The translations under genes and the position numbers were made by a program. 40,042 bases of DNA from Hymenobacter glacialis (GTDB taxonomy: Bacteria; Bacteroidota; Bacteroidia; Cytophagales; Hymenobacteraceae), in the NCBI RefSeq assembly GCF_001816165.1, contig NZ_MDZC01000059.1:1-40042 (forward strand). The letters run 5' to 3'. Positions 25,738 through 32,975 of this stretch are shown one piece after another. The notes below the pieces were generated by a model. It saw nothing but the letters and a program-made list of their open reading frames with translations, ran no database searches and was not told where the DNA came from. The number at the start of each line of letters is the position of its first letter. The first letter of the stretch is position 1.

Positions 25738-26913
25738 CTAATGTTGGGTTTGGTACTTGGCTTTCTCTTTGACGACAGCTTGCAGCCAGTCCGTGTACAT
25801 CTGCGCCGGCATTTCACGATAACCTGTCTCGAAGATACGGGTGTAGGCCGCTTCCATTGCCGCGAATGCCTGTTGGGAAGTGGCGGTACTTTGTTGCCGC
25901 TCGAACTGGTGCCGCAGGGCCTCAGCGCGTAACAGTTGAGCATTGATATAATGGGGGAAATGTAGCAATGCAAGCTCCGTGCATTTAAGAATGAAGGGCT
26001 CAGCTGCTGCTGGCCCTACTCGGCGCTCATAGCCTTTGGCCAAGTCCACGAGGCAGAGCACTACGTTTTGCTTGGCGCTAAGCGTGTCCATGTAAATGCC
26101 ACTCACAATCGTTTCCTTGCTGATGTAGCCCGAGGCCGTGAGCCAGGCATCATTAGGAAAGGTCCGGCTCGTCAGCTCCGTGTTATACCACCCGTCTTTC
26201 TGGTTGTGCTGCTTCAGGTAAATGTGATTCGGAGCCAGGGAAAGCCAGGTGGGTGCGCCGGTTTCGTCGGCAATCATTTTATAGAGGAAGGGTAGTGAGT
26301 GGCAGTTTCCTTTATGGGAAATCAGAAGCTTGCTCACAAACATTTTCCGCCAGTCTGCATCCCCGTTGAAATCATCAAAATCATAGCGAAAAGGAGCAAC
26401 TACGCGGCCTTTCCCCAGCCGGGTAGAGTCCTTCATCATCATAAAAATGGCCGCGTTTCGGGCTACCAACTCCTTATCGGCGCGGTCATACAGAAAATAG
26501 GGGTCGTTAGACGTTTTCAAGAGCCGGCATAATTGGCTAAGCGCGACAATTTGGCTGTTAAATTCTTCGTAGTCCAGACGACTATCGAAATAGGCATTTT
26601 CCGATATAAAGACCGCCCGCTTGAAACTAAGGGGATATCGGCCATCCAGCATTTTAGCCAGCTCTTTATACGCTTGCTCGTAGGCATCATGGGTCACCTC
26701 GACGGCTGAGGGAAGAATACGGGCAGGAGGCAGTACCTCCAGTGGAAGGCCTGGGAGTTGCGCCGGCACCGAGGCCGGCCCCCGGTCCGGCACCGCGACG
26801 TGGTAGGCACTGCTGCGCACGGCCAGCGGCTCCAAGGCCACCGGACGCCGAGCGCAGGCCACCGAGAGCACCAGCAGCAACAAGTAAAGGAGAGGACGGG
26901 TAGCGAAGGGCAT
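25738..26913 (-). CDS. Lipoprotein with Cys-His (transglutaminase-like) domain, paralogue 2
   Basis: 391 residues with a lipoprotein signal (YLLLLVLSVAC, lipobox SVAC at 17-20). A Pro-rich linker is followed by a domain containing GRYPLSFKRAVFISENAYF and SHKGNCHSLPFLYKMIADE (Cys204), WLSLAPNHIYLK (His230) and WYNTELTSR (a possible third residue, Glu). The C-H-x-E/D order and spacing resemble the transglutaminase-like cysteine-protease fold. It is a paralogue of the next-upstream protein, which shares every motif. It lies 6 bases after that gene and 12 bases before mini-RHS 1, so it probably assists, processes or anchors these exported proteins. Catalysis is not proven. Confidence 0.7.
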   Translation of the reverse strand: MPFATRPLLYLLLLVLSVACARRPVALEPLAVRSSAYHVAVPDRGPASVPAQLPGLPLEVLPPARILPSAVEVTHDAYEQAYKELAKMLDGRYPLSFKRAVFISENAYFDSRLDYEEFNSQIVALSQLCRLLKTSNDPYFLYDRADKELVARNAAIFMMMKDSTRLGKGRVVAPFRYDFDDFNGDADWRKMFVSKLLISHKGNCHSLPFLYKMIADETGAPTWLSLAPNHIYLKQHNQKDGWYNTELTSRTFPNDAWLTASGYISKETIVSGIYMDTLSAKQNVVLCLVDLAKGYERRVGPAAAEPFILKCTELALLHFPHYINAQLLRAEALRHQFERQQSTATSQQAFAAMEAAYTRIFETGYREMPAQMYTDWLQAVVKEKAKYQTQH

Positions 26914-26919
26914 AGCGGC

Positions 26920-28245
26920 TTATTTCTTGGCGGTTTGCTCGAAGCGAGAGGCGGCTTGCTGGCCGGCCACGCGGGTTTGTTCCTGCTCGACCTGCTTTAA
27001 CCAACGGGCGTACTGGTCGGCCGGCATTTCTTCATGCCCTAGTTCCTCGACGGCCCGCTTGCGGCGCTCGACTTCTTCCATCAGTGGTCGTAGCTTAGGG
27101 TTCAGGCGGGCTTGGGCTTCGGTGGGCTGACCATTGGCCTTCACCGCGACCATGAGTGCCATCAGGGCCGCATCATGGGCCAGCATCCGGCCTTGGACAC
27201 TTTGCGGGTAGTAACGCAGCCCCAGGGCCGCGCACTTGGCCGAAAAATCATCGTGCCCGTAGCGCCAGGCATAGCTTTGGGCTAGGTCGAACACGCGGCA
27301 GGCCATTGTCTCCCGGCGCGTGAGCGTGTCCAGGTAGGAGCGATTTTTCAGGGCTCCCGCCTTAATGAAACCCGAACTCATGTAGTAGGAATCACTGACG
27401 AAGAAGCCGCGGGTAGTTTCGTAGCTATACAGCACCCCCCGGTTATCCTTTACCTGAATGTAGGAGTGGCTAGGGGCCATGCTCAGGTAGGACTTGATGT
27501 CCAGCTCGTCGGCCACCAGCTTATAGAGCAGCGGCATGGAATGGCACTGGCCGCCGTTGGTGGCCAGGAGCTTATTTACAAACTGATTGGAGTAGTCCTC
27601 CCGGCCCCAAAAGTCCTTGAAATCGTAGCGCGGCGGTAGATGCACCGAGGCAAGCTTGCCGTTGTAGGTTACCCGGATGGTATCGGTCATGAGCCGGTGC
27701 AGGGCCATAAACCGCGCCGCCAGGTCGGGCCGCGCTGAGTCCGCCGCAAGGCCCCGGCAGATTTGCGTTAGTTCGTGAATGTCGGTGCTGAATTGGGCGT
27801 AGTCCAGGCCCCCGTTCATGAAGGCGTTTTCAGTCAGGAAAACGGCCCGCTTCAAATCCCAGTGGCGACGACCTTCCAGCATTCCTTGCAGCGTCTGGTA
27901 CGTCGATTCGTAGAGCTGCTGGTTGGCCACCTTGTACTGTTGGCGGGCTTGCTCCTCGCGGGCGCGGTGCTGTTGCTCCGACTGGATTTCTTGCTGCAGT
28001 GCTCGTTCCCGCTGCTGTTGGGCAGCAATGTAGCGGTCCGCCTGGTCAATGGAGGCTTGGTTGATGGCGCGGGTCCGGGCCTGTTGCTGCTCCAGAGAAC
28101 TGCCCATAGTAGGCAACTGCGAGCCCTGGGGCTTGGGGACCAGGCTGCCCAAGTCGGTATTTGGCGGCTGCCACACTTGCGCCTGCCCAGCGTGGCTGAA
28201 ATTTACAAGAAGGAATAGAAGCCAGCCGGGTAGAAAATAGCGCAT
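26920..28245 (-). CDS. Exported Cys-His (transglutaminase-like) protein with coiled coil, paralogue 1
   Basis: 441 residues from the ATG at 28245, chosen over one 39 bases upstream because it opens a clean Sec signal (MRYFLPGWLLFLLVNFSHAG, cleavage after GQA). A Gln/Glu/Arg-rich stretch (about 50-110) should form a coiled coil. The domain has HWDLKRAVFLTENAFMNGGL, NGGQCHSMPLLYKLVADE (Cys234), YLSMAPSHSYIQVK (His260) and LYSYETTRGF. These match the paralogue at 25738 position by position. It is the first gene of the cargo operon, and a -7 box (TATTTTTG) lies 20 bases upstream, just inside the transposon end. The role is inferred: peptidase or crosslinker acting in the envelope. Confidence 0.7.
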   Translation of the reverse strand: MRYFLPGWLLFLLVNFSHAGQAQVWQPPNTDLGSLVPKPQGSQLPTMGSSLEQQQARTRAINQASIDQADRYIAAQQQRERALQQEIQSEQQHRAREEQARQQYKVANQQLYESTYQTLQGMLEGRRHWDLKRAVFLTENAFMNGGLDYAQFSTDIHELTQICRGLAADSARPDLAARFMALHRLMTDTIRVTYNGKLASVHLPPRYDFKDFWGREDYSNQFVNKLLATNGGQCHSMPLLYKLVADELDIKSYLSMAPSHSYIQVKDNRGVLYSYETTRGFFVSDSYYMSSGFIKAGALKNRSYLDTLTRRETMACRVFDLAQSYAWRYGHDDFSAKCAALGLRYYPQSVQGRMLAHDAALMALMVAVKANGQPTEAQARLNPKLRPLMEEVERRKRAVEELGHEEMPADQYARWLKQVEQEQTRVAGQQAASRFEQTAKK

Positions 28246-28265
28246 ACGGAATAACCTAAGCTCGT

Positions 28266-28273
28266 CAAAAATA
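28266..28273 (-). promoter_or_regulatory. -7 box of the transposon cargo operon
   Basis: The minus strand reads TATTTTTG, an exact TAnnTTTG match, 20 bases before the first cargo start codon and 22 bases inside the right inverted repeat. The operon therefore seems to carry its own promoter when the element moves. Confidence 0.5.
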
Positions 28274-28295
28274 AGGCTTTTCAAAGAAATTCCTG

Positions 28296-28334
28296 CTTAG
28301 AGTAATTTTATCCCCCCGTTGCTATAAGAAGGCC
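28296..28334 (-). repeat. Tn3 right inverted repeat (IRR)
   Basis: 39 bases reading cttagagtaattttatcccc at the inner side and ending aagaaggcc at the outer side. It is the inverse of 17735-17773 with a single difference in the middle. The target duplicate AATGA follows at 28335-28339. Confidence 0.88.
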
Positions 28335-28430
28335 AATGACGGGCTGCAGGTGCGCCGTATCCGAACCGGGTACCCCGGCCGCAATAGCTACTCTGGCCGG
28401 CAACGGGGGCAGTGGGGAGAAAAAAGGCAT
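28335..28430 (-). pseudogene. 5' part of the backbone gene split by the Tn3 element
   Basis: An ATG at 28430, 2 bases after the previous gene's stop, opens MPFFSPLPPLPARVAIAAGV and runs GSDTAHLQPVI to the target duplication. Fusion to 17487-17729 gives a continuous 112-residue frame. No function is recognised. Confidence 0.7.
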
Positions 28431-28432
28431 GC

Positions 28433-28819
28433 TTAGCCGCTGATAAGAAAGTCCGGCAGGTTATCTGGCAGGGGATGCGCTTCCAGGCGCTCCGCAACCT
28501 GCGCCACGCTCAGGCCCGTCAGCAGCAGCTGGTACGCCCGCAGGATAGAAACCTCGGGCTCCTTCTCCGGCGAGATGCCGAACTCCTGACCTGCATCCAG
28601 CGGGGGATTTACGTAGCTCAGCAGCGACATCCACGCCGTTGTTTTTGGCGTGTTGAGCCCGCCTGGAAAAGTTGCTCCCCGTTCCAGCCACTTGCGGCAC
28701 GCCAGCTCCGCGTGCCACGCGAAGCTGGACATGCGCAGGAAAGTATCCAACTCATTATAGCGCGTAAACGGCGGGCCATACTCAGGCCAAAACAACGGCT
28801 TTTTGGAGGGTTGTTGCAT
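28433..28819 (-). CDS. Small uncharacterised protein of the mobilisation operon
   Basis: 128 residues from the ATG at 28819 (MQQPSKKPLFWPEYGPPF). The protein appears soluble and mostly helical. It has TFLRMSSFAWHAELACRKWL in the middle and EPEVSILRAYQLLLTGLSVA near the end. I recognise no family. It lies between the membrane-anchored mobilisation protein and the gene split by the transposon, all on the minus strand with short gaps, so it probably belongs to the mobilisation operon. Confidence 0.6.
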   Translation of the reverse strand: MQQPSKKPLFWPEYGPPFTRYNELDTFLRMSSFAWHAELACRKWLERGATFPGGLNTPKTTAWMSLLSYVNPPLDAGQEFGISPEKEPEVSILRAYQLLLTGLSVAQVAERLEAHPLPDNLPDFLISG

Positions 28820-28944
28820 CCTACAAGATACGTTATAAAAGCCGTTCAAACTACTTTCAAGGCGATTTTAAGCCTCTCTAATCGCTTGGCTGCCCTGCCT
28901 GGGAATCCCGGTATTTCACCTTATCTCGAAGCCGTCCAAACCCA

Positions 28945-29529
28945 TTATTTGGCTTTTTTAGCAGTCGCCTCTTTTTCCAGTACTACCGCCTCCGCCCGCT
29001 TCCGCTGTGCTTCCAGCAGCAACCGTTCGCGTTCCTCCAAGCGAATGGTCGCTTCCTGAAACTTGACCGAGTCCTGCCGCCACCGTTCGGTCACCGACGT
29101 GGTGTAAGCCGGGTTGGTTTGCCTGGTCTCGCGCCACAACCACGCACTGCGCTCGCGCTGGTCGCGCACGGCCGCGGCGTTCCACCACCCCCACCAACTT
29201 GCCAGCAGCAACGCCAGCACGCCCACGAATACCCAGACTCCATACTGCACGGCTTGCGTCAACGGCCGGTCCGGGTGGTGCCGCCGCACTTCCTCCGCCA
29301 CGGCTTGCCGCAGCTGCTGCTCCAGTTCCTTGCTCACCCCTACCGGGGGTGGACTCGCGGGGGCCGCCGGCCTGGCCACCGTCTCCTGCAGGGCCAGCAC
29401 CATGGTTGCCATCCGTTCAATACTCGGGCGGTAGTCTACTGGGGCCTGCTGCGCTGCCAGACTTTTTTTAACGCTGGCCACGTCGTCGGTCAGGCCCTGC
29501 AGGAGTTCACCAATGAGTTCGTTATTCAT
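28945..29529 (-). CDS. Membrane-anchored mobilisation accessory protein
   Basis: 194 residues. An N-terminal helical part (MNNELIGELLQGLTDDVASV) and a Pro/Ala linker are followed by one transmembrane segment at about 96-116 (YGVWVFVGVLALLLASWWGW). A long charged coiled coil closes the protein (ATIRLEERERLLLEAQRKRA). It lies 31 bases after the relaxase gene, where many small mobilisable plasmids of Bacteroidota keep a similar accessory protein. It may tether the relaxosome to the membrane or to a coupling protein. The role is inferred from position and topology. Confidence 0.65.
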   Translation of the reverse strand: MNNELIGELLQGLTDDVASVKKSLAAQQAPVDYRPSIERMATMVLALQETVARPAAPASPPPVGVSKELEQQLRQAVAEEVRRHHPDRPLTQAVQYGVWVFVGVLALLLASWWGWWNAAAVRDQRERSAWLWRETRQTNPAYTTSVTERWRQDSVKFQEATIRLEERERLLLEAQRKRAEAVVLEKEATAKKAK

Positions 29530-29560
29530 AAGGAAAGGGTAGATGATTGTTGCTTACTGG

Positions 29561-30373
29561 TTAATAGCCCAAACCCTGGTCAGACGACCGGGGGCGCGGT
29601 GTTACCGGTTGGGAGAGTTGCTGTCGCTGCGCTTGCTGCTCATTCTGTTCAAACGTCTTGGTCAGGCCCGCCAATGACAACGGACGCGCCAGCTGGCTCC
29701 CTTTGAACCGTTGCCCGTCCTGCTCAAAGCTGATGCCTGTTGCCTGCCCAGTGGCGTTGTAGTGCAGCTGTACCGTGATGCCCCGAGTTGCCGCGGCTTG
29801 GGTAAACTCGGGCAAACTTTTAGCCTGTTGAGCGCATGCCTGCACCGCCTCCCGCAGCTGGATGCGGGCCTGTTCGTGGTCGGGCACGTTGGTCAGGCTT
29901 TTGCGTTTTTCCAAGCTCAGGACCGGGGTCAACTCATACTTCTGCTCCAGTTCCCGCAGCAGCGTTTCACTGCGGGAGTAGTTGTGGCCATCTCCCACCG
30001 TGTGACCATCGTCCGCCACCCGGTTTGCCACGATGTGAAAGTGCGGGTGAGGCCGGTCGTCGTGGCGAATCACCGCGTACTGCCCCTTGGCGAGTCCCAT
30101 CCCTTCCAGGTAATCCAAGGCAATAGCCGCCATTTTGTCATTGGTCAACCGCTCCTTTTCTTCCGGAGGAAAAGAGATGGACGTATGCCATACCGCCCGC
30201 CCCAGCGCGGGGTTGAGCCGGCGCTGCAACTCAAAGTCCTGGGTCATGGCTTCGGCGTCGTAATCCCGCACGCCCCGGCTCAGCAGCACCTCGCCCTCGC
30301 CCTGGTCGAGCTTTTTGAACTGGTACGCCACGCAGCCCCCGAAGCTGCGCCCGATGACGGTCTTGCCAATCAT
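29561..30373 (-). CDS. Relaxase / mobilisation nuclease
   Basis: 270 residues. The N-terminus MIGKTVIGRSFGGCVAYQF matches Bacteroidota relaxases of the MobA/VirD2 type (Pfam Relaxase). The metal-binding histidine triad is DRPHPHFHIVANRV (His109, His111, His113). It would nick at oriT and pilot the strand during mobilisation by a helper conjugation system; no type IV secretion genes are in the window. Its ATG overlaps the stop of mobC (ATGA). The length is at the short end for the family, but the catalytic domain is complete. Confidence 0.85.
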   Translation of the reverse strand: MIGKTVIGRSFGGCVAYQFKKLDQGEGEVLLSRGVRDYDAEAMTQDFELQRRLNPALGRAVWHTSISFPPEEKERLTNDKMAAIALDYLEGMGLAKGQYAVIRHDDRPHPHFHIVANRVADDGHTVGDGHNYSRSETLLRELEQKYELTPVLSLEKRKSLTNVPDHEQARIQLREAVQACAQQAKSLPEFTQAAATRGITVQLHYNATGQATGISFEQDGQRFKGSQLARPLSLAGLTKTFEQNEQQAQRQQLSQPVTPRPRSSDQGLGY

Positions 30374-30728
30374 ACGACGAGTAGTTTATTAAGCTCGTCC
30401 AGCAGGGCGTCGGCCTTGATGGCAATGCTCCGCACCCCATCCCCGTGCGCCTTCTTCACCAGTTGATTCAGCGTGTTGCCCAGGGCCCTTAACTCATGCA
30501 GGGCCGGCAGCGCAGCCGGGTCCAGCGTGGGCAGACCTGGCCGGTGAGCACGGCCTGCCGGCAGTAGTCGGCTACCGTTAGCCGCGCCGACTGGGCCCGC
30601 CGCTTTACCGCTAAGTATTCAATTTTAGTGAAGCGTACCGTGGCCCGGTCCGGGCGGGCCTCCGGGTTGCGGGGGCGCCCGCCATTACGCTTGGGCCGGG
30701 GCTCATCAGGAATCAAGGGGGCTTCCAT
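30370..30728 (-). pseudogene. mobC: MobC-like relaxosome protein, one-base frameshift
   Basis: The start at 30728 reads MEAPLIPDEPRPKRNGGRPR ... RATVRFTKIEYLAVKRRAQS then LTVADYCRQAVLTGQV, the ribbon-helix-helix part of MobC proteins. Near 30534-30538 a base is missing. The correct continuation in the next frame is LPTLDPAALPALHELRALGN then LNQLVKKAHGDG and DALLDELNKLLVV, typical of the MobC C-terminus. Its stop overlaps the relaxase start. As sequenced, translation ends early after CPRWTRLRCRPCMS. It may be a sequencing error because the downstream half is well preserved. Confidence 0.75.
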
Positions 30729-30771
30729 AGCAGAACATGGGGAGTAGGTCTTTGGCGACGGCAGGAGCCAA

Positions 30772-30829
30772 AGCCAGCCGTTGTTGGCGCAGAAACCGCA
30801 GGTTTTTGCCGCCAACAACATGGCTGGCT
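30772..30829. other. oriT-like hairpin upstream of mobC
   Basis: The arms agccagccgttgttggcg (30772-30789) and its complement (30810-30829, with two extra bases) enclose a second short stem, aaacc/ggttt, at 30793-30805. It lies 44 bases upstream of mobC, the usual place of the transfer origin in small mobilisable plasmids. A nick site cannot be named. A transcription attenuator is an alternative reading. Confidence 0.5.
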
Positions 30830-31964
30830 ATAACACGCGTCAGGGGTCGTTGAACAGACGGGAAAGAACTAGGCTAGGTTACAGCTAGGAACTAAATAGT
30901 TGGAGCAACGGACCGTCGGCTTAAGGAAGTCTTGAGTAGCCCGGTTTTATATCATCGTCTCATTCCAGTGAGTCTTAAGAGCAGCTGGTCAAATAATTCC
31001 TGAGGTCGAATGTCCCGAATAATCTAGTTTTTACACCTTTGAAAACAAGAGATGACTGGAGGTAGGATTCCTCCTTTGGGGATTCGAATACTTGCTGGAC
31101 CTAAGGTGTGGTCATTGGTTAGCTGGATTAGCTATTCTGTTTTTTTGCTCACCCAGTCGGAGCTTCCGGGGCTGGTTTCATCCCGGGTAATCTGAGTGCC
31201 GGGATATCTCTGCTATCCTCCCTTAGGGGTTCACGCTTGGTTCACCGGTTGGGCTCGTTCAGCTTTACTCAGCTAATACGCGGTTACCGAAACGAGCACT
31301 TAACTAAGCAAGCCAGGTCCGTAAATGGGTTCGGACGGAGGTGCACCGGCCGCCTGCCTGCTGTTGAACGCGTGCCTTTTCAGACGCCGGACTTAACCTG
31401 CTTTCCCTCCTGATTGTACTCGCATCGCGGGTCGCCCGACCAGTTACTAACCATTCAGTAGCAGGCGTTGGCTCGCTGCTGGGCCGAGCGGTCCCGAAGT
31501 GCTCCTATGACATATTGTCTGCCTTAGTTGCGATGGCTTGACCATGGGCTCCACCGCTCATACCCACGCACTACCTGGCGAGTTCAGAGTAGGGCGGCTA
31601 GCTGCAGAAGATTGGGACGCGCGGGGCCGGGACGGAGTACCGGTTGATTGGCTCATGATTGGCTCACCACGAGCCGGCACCAAGTGCTATTCGTTGAATG
31701 AGGGCGGTGGAAAGACTTTTTCTAACGGGTGAATTGGCTCACGATTGGCTCAGGCAGTAGAACTTTACCGGCTTGACTCTCACCAGCGCTCCAGCTGCGG
31801 AGTGCTTCCCCGCGGCTGCCCCGGCGAATACAACCTCTGCGACCCGCCCCTGCCTCATTTGACCTGGACCTGATTGTGTCTGGCCTCCCCGAACAAGCCT
31901 GCGTAGGGCCGAGTCGGAGGTTTTACCCTATTTCTTTAACCACACCCCTCCCAGCGCGGCCCGG
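30830..31964. other. 1.1 kb stretch without a supported gene
   Basis: No frame shows protein-like composition. I see scattered short hairpins (for example ggtccg...cggacg around 31317-31341) and, at 31566-31780, a diverged copy of the decayed locus at 37089-37306. It may hold transfer-origin sequences, untranslated RNA or old gene remnants. Confidence 0.4.
31566..31780 (+). repeat. Diverged duplicate of 37089-37306
   Basis: Both copies share, in order, cacg.actacctgg, ctgcagaa, gacggagtacc, ggctcatgattggctcacca, cgagccgg and ggctcacgattggctcaggc followed by agtag. The left part of the copy at 37089 is the end of a decayed gene, so this is a remnant of a duplicated gene 3' end and its downstream region. 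A ggctc-accac-gagcc hairpin lies in the middle. Confidence 0.6.
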
Positions 31965-32225
31965 CTACCACTCCCATTGGGTGTCCTCAAAAGAGTCGTC
32001 CGAAAATACTTCCAGCAACTCCCCTTCCGGGGCGGGGCGCTGGGCCAGGGCCTGCTGAAAACGCTCGTCCCAGCCCTGGCGACGGCGCTTCACCACGGGT
32101 TTGATGAGGAGGCCCTCAGCCGTAGGCTGCAGGTCGACCTCGCCGACGAGGTGGTACTGCTGCAATAATTTCCTGGGCAGCACAATTCCCTGGGAATTAC
32201 CCACTCGAATCAGGCGTGTGTTCAT
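31965..32225 (-). CDS. MazE/AbrB-type antitoxin-like protein without a visible toxin
   Basis: 86 residues from the ATG at 32225. The N-terminus MNTRLIRVGNSQGIVLPRKL is the swapped-hairpin AbrB/MazE fold signature (GNSQGIVLP). The acidic C-terminus (APEGELLEVFSDDSFEDTQW) is the kind that masks a toxin. I read the next 180 bases downstream on this strand and found no MazF/PemK-like frame, so the toxin is lost or acts elsewhere. An earlier ATG at 32243 adds six residues; the internal start fits the family better. It probably binds its own promoter. Confidence 0.7.
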   Translation of the reverse strand: MNTRLIRVGNSQGIVLPRKLLQQYHLVGEVDLQPTAEGLLIKPVVKRRRQGWDERFQQALAQRPAPEGELLEVFSDDSFEDTQWEW

Positions 32226-32325
32226 AGCAGCAGGTACGGACAATGAGGTTCACGTGACGGGTTAAAACGATACTGAACAGGATTTAGCAGCTGGCAGTGG
32301 TACGCGACAGGTAAATGACCGCTCG

Positions 32326-32350
32326 AAAAACGACTTTTTATCAGTCAAAA
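32326..32350 (+). repeat. Distant single iteron (direct)
   Basis: The sequence acgactttttatcag is identical to the iteron core in front of rep, about 460 bases away. An inverted copy lies 70 bases further on. Confidence 0.65.
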
Positions 32351-32420
32351 TCCTGGATCTCCCATTTTGAGACGCTGCAAACGCCTAAGACAGTTGCCGT
32401 GGCGCAGTGGAATAGACCAA

Positions 32421-32442
32421 TGACTGATAAAAAGCCGTCGTT
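32421..32442 (-). repeat. Distant single iteron (inverted)
   Basis: The minus strand reads acggctttttatcagtca, the same core in reverse. Together with 32326-32350 it forms an inverted pair that could act in copy-number control by pairing with the main iterons. Confidence 0.65.
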
Positions 32443-32789
32443 AGAGAGGCACCAGTTGAATTGGCCCTGTGCTGCTTTGCAAGTACCAGAGCGGAGCAGT
32501 CTCAGAATCGGAAAGTATCTGGAGCAGCGAAAAAGATAGGGTGATTGGCCAGCCTACGTAAAGAAACAATAAATCACGCAATTTAGTATAATTAAGTATT
32601 AAAAAAATGCAATCGCTCCGCCCCACAGTGTACTTTTTTGTGCTCCCCTTTTTGCTGTTTTTTCCCGGTTTGACCATTCCCTTTAAAAGCTTTTTTACCT
32701 CTCGCGCGAGTCAACAACTTGTGTATTTTTTTTATTTGTCTATTTGCAGGGCTCAGAACGTGTTGATTTCATGGATGTTATAAGCACTT

Positions 32790-32926
32790 TAAACGGCTTT
32801 TTATCAGTTAAAAACGGCTTTTTATCAGTTAAAAACGACTTTTTATCAGTTAAAAACGACTTTTTATCAGTTAACCTCTTGCTGAACTACGACTTTTTAT
32901 CAGTTAAAAACGACTTTGGTAAACCA
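32790..32926 (+). repeat. Iteron array of the replication origin
   Basis: Five complete copies of the core acgrctttttatcag with a ttaaa spacer and one truncated copy. Their fixed points are at 32794, 32815, 32836, 32857, 32890 and 32911, so the pitch is 21 bp except for one 33 bp step. Two helical turns per unit place all sites on one face of the DNA. The adjacent AT-rich tract (32540-32760) would suit strand opening. The array lies 50 bases before the rep start, as in Rep_3/iteron plasmids. Confidence 0.9.
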
Positions 32927-32950
32927 GGGTAGTTTTTAGACTTCTTCCCC

Positions 32951-32958
32951 TATATTTG
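32951..32958 (+). promoter_or_regulatory. -7 box of rep
   Basis: TATATTTG is an exact TAnnTTTG match 17 bases before the rep ATG. It sits just after the last iteron, so Rep bound there could repress its own gene. Confidence 0.6.
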
Positions 32959-32975
32959 CGGCCTACTCCCGCCCC

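Larger units (their letters stand above)
17735..28334. mobile_element. Tn3-family transposon carrying a six-gene secreted/lipoprotein operon
   Basis: The ends are 39 bp inverted repeats (17735-17773 and 28296-28334, starting ggccttcttata and ending tctaag) that I could match with one difference. They are flanked by a 5 bp direct repeat, AATGA, at 17730-17734 and 28335-28339, the usual Tn3-family duplication. Removing the element restores a backbone gene frame. The transposase gene ends inside the left repeat, as in other Tn3 elements. Inside are a truncated tnpA, an inserted ISKra4-type unit, an internal degenerate Tn3 end at 22760-22795, and the cargo operon 22796-28245. The element probably cannot move unaided now because tnpA lacks its N-terminus. 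Confidence 0.88.

Noticed and set aside
31538..31732. 64-codon plus-strand frame in the ORF-free region
   Set aside because: It overlaps the duplicated remnant of the gene end at 37089 and has no coding pattern of its own.
31780..31964. MazF/PemK toxin expected after the MazE-like gene
   Set aside because: All three minus-strand frames were read and none shows the start or body of such a toxin.
32790..32926. CRISPR array
   Set aside because: The spacing between repeats is constant and nearly identical in sequence, with no unique spacers; it is an iteron array. The 9 bp micro-repeats are likewise far too short.
32744..32932. Short frame encoding repeated NGFLSVK / NDFLSVK
   Set aside because: It is only the translation of the iteron array; the 21 bp period keeps the frame open by chance.
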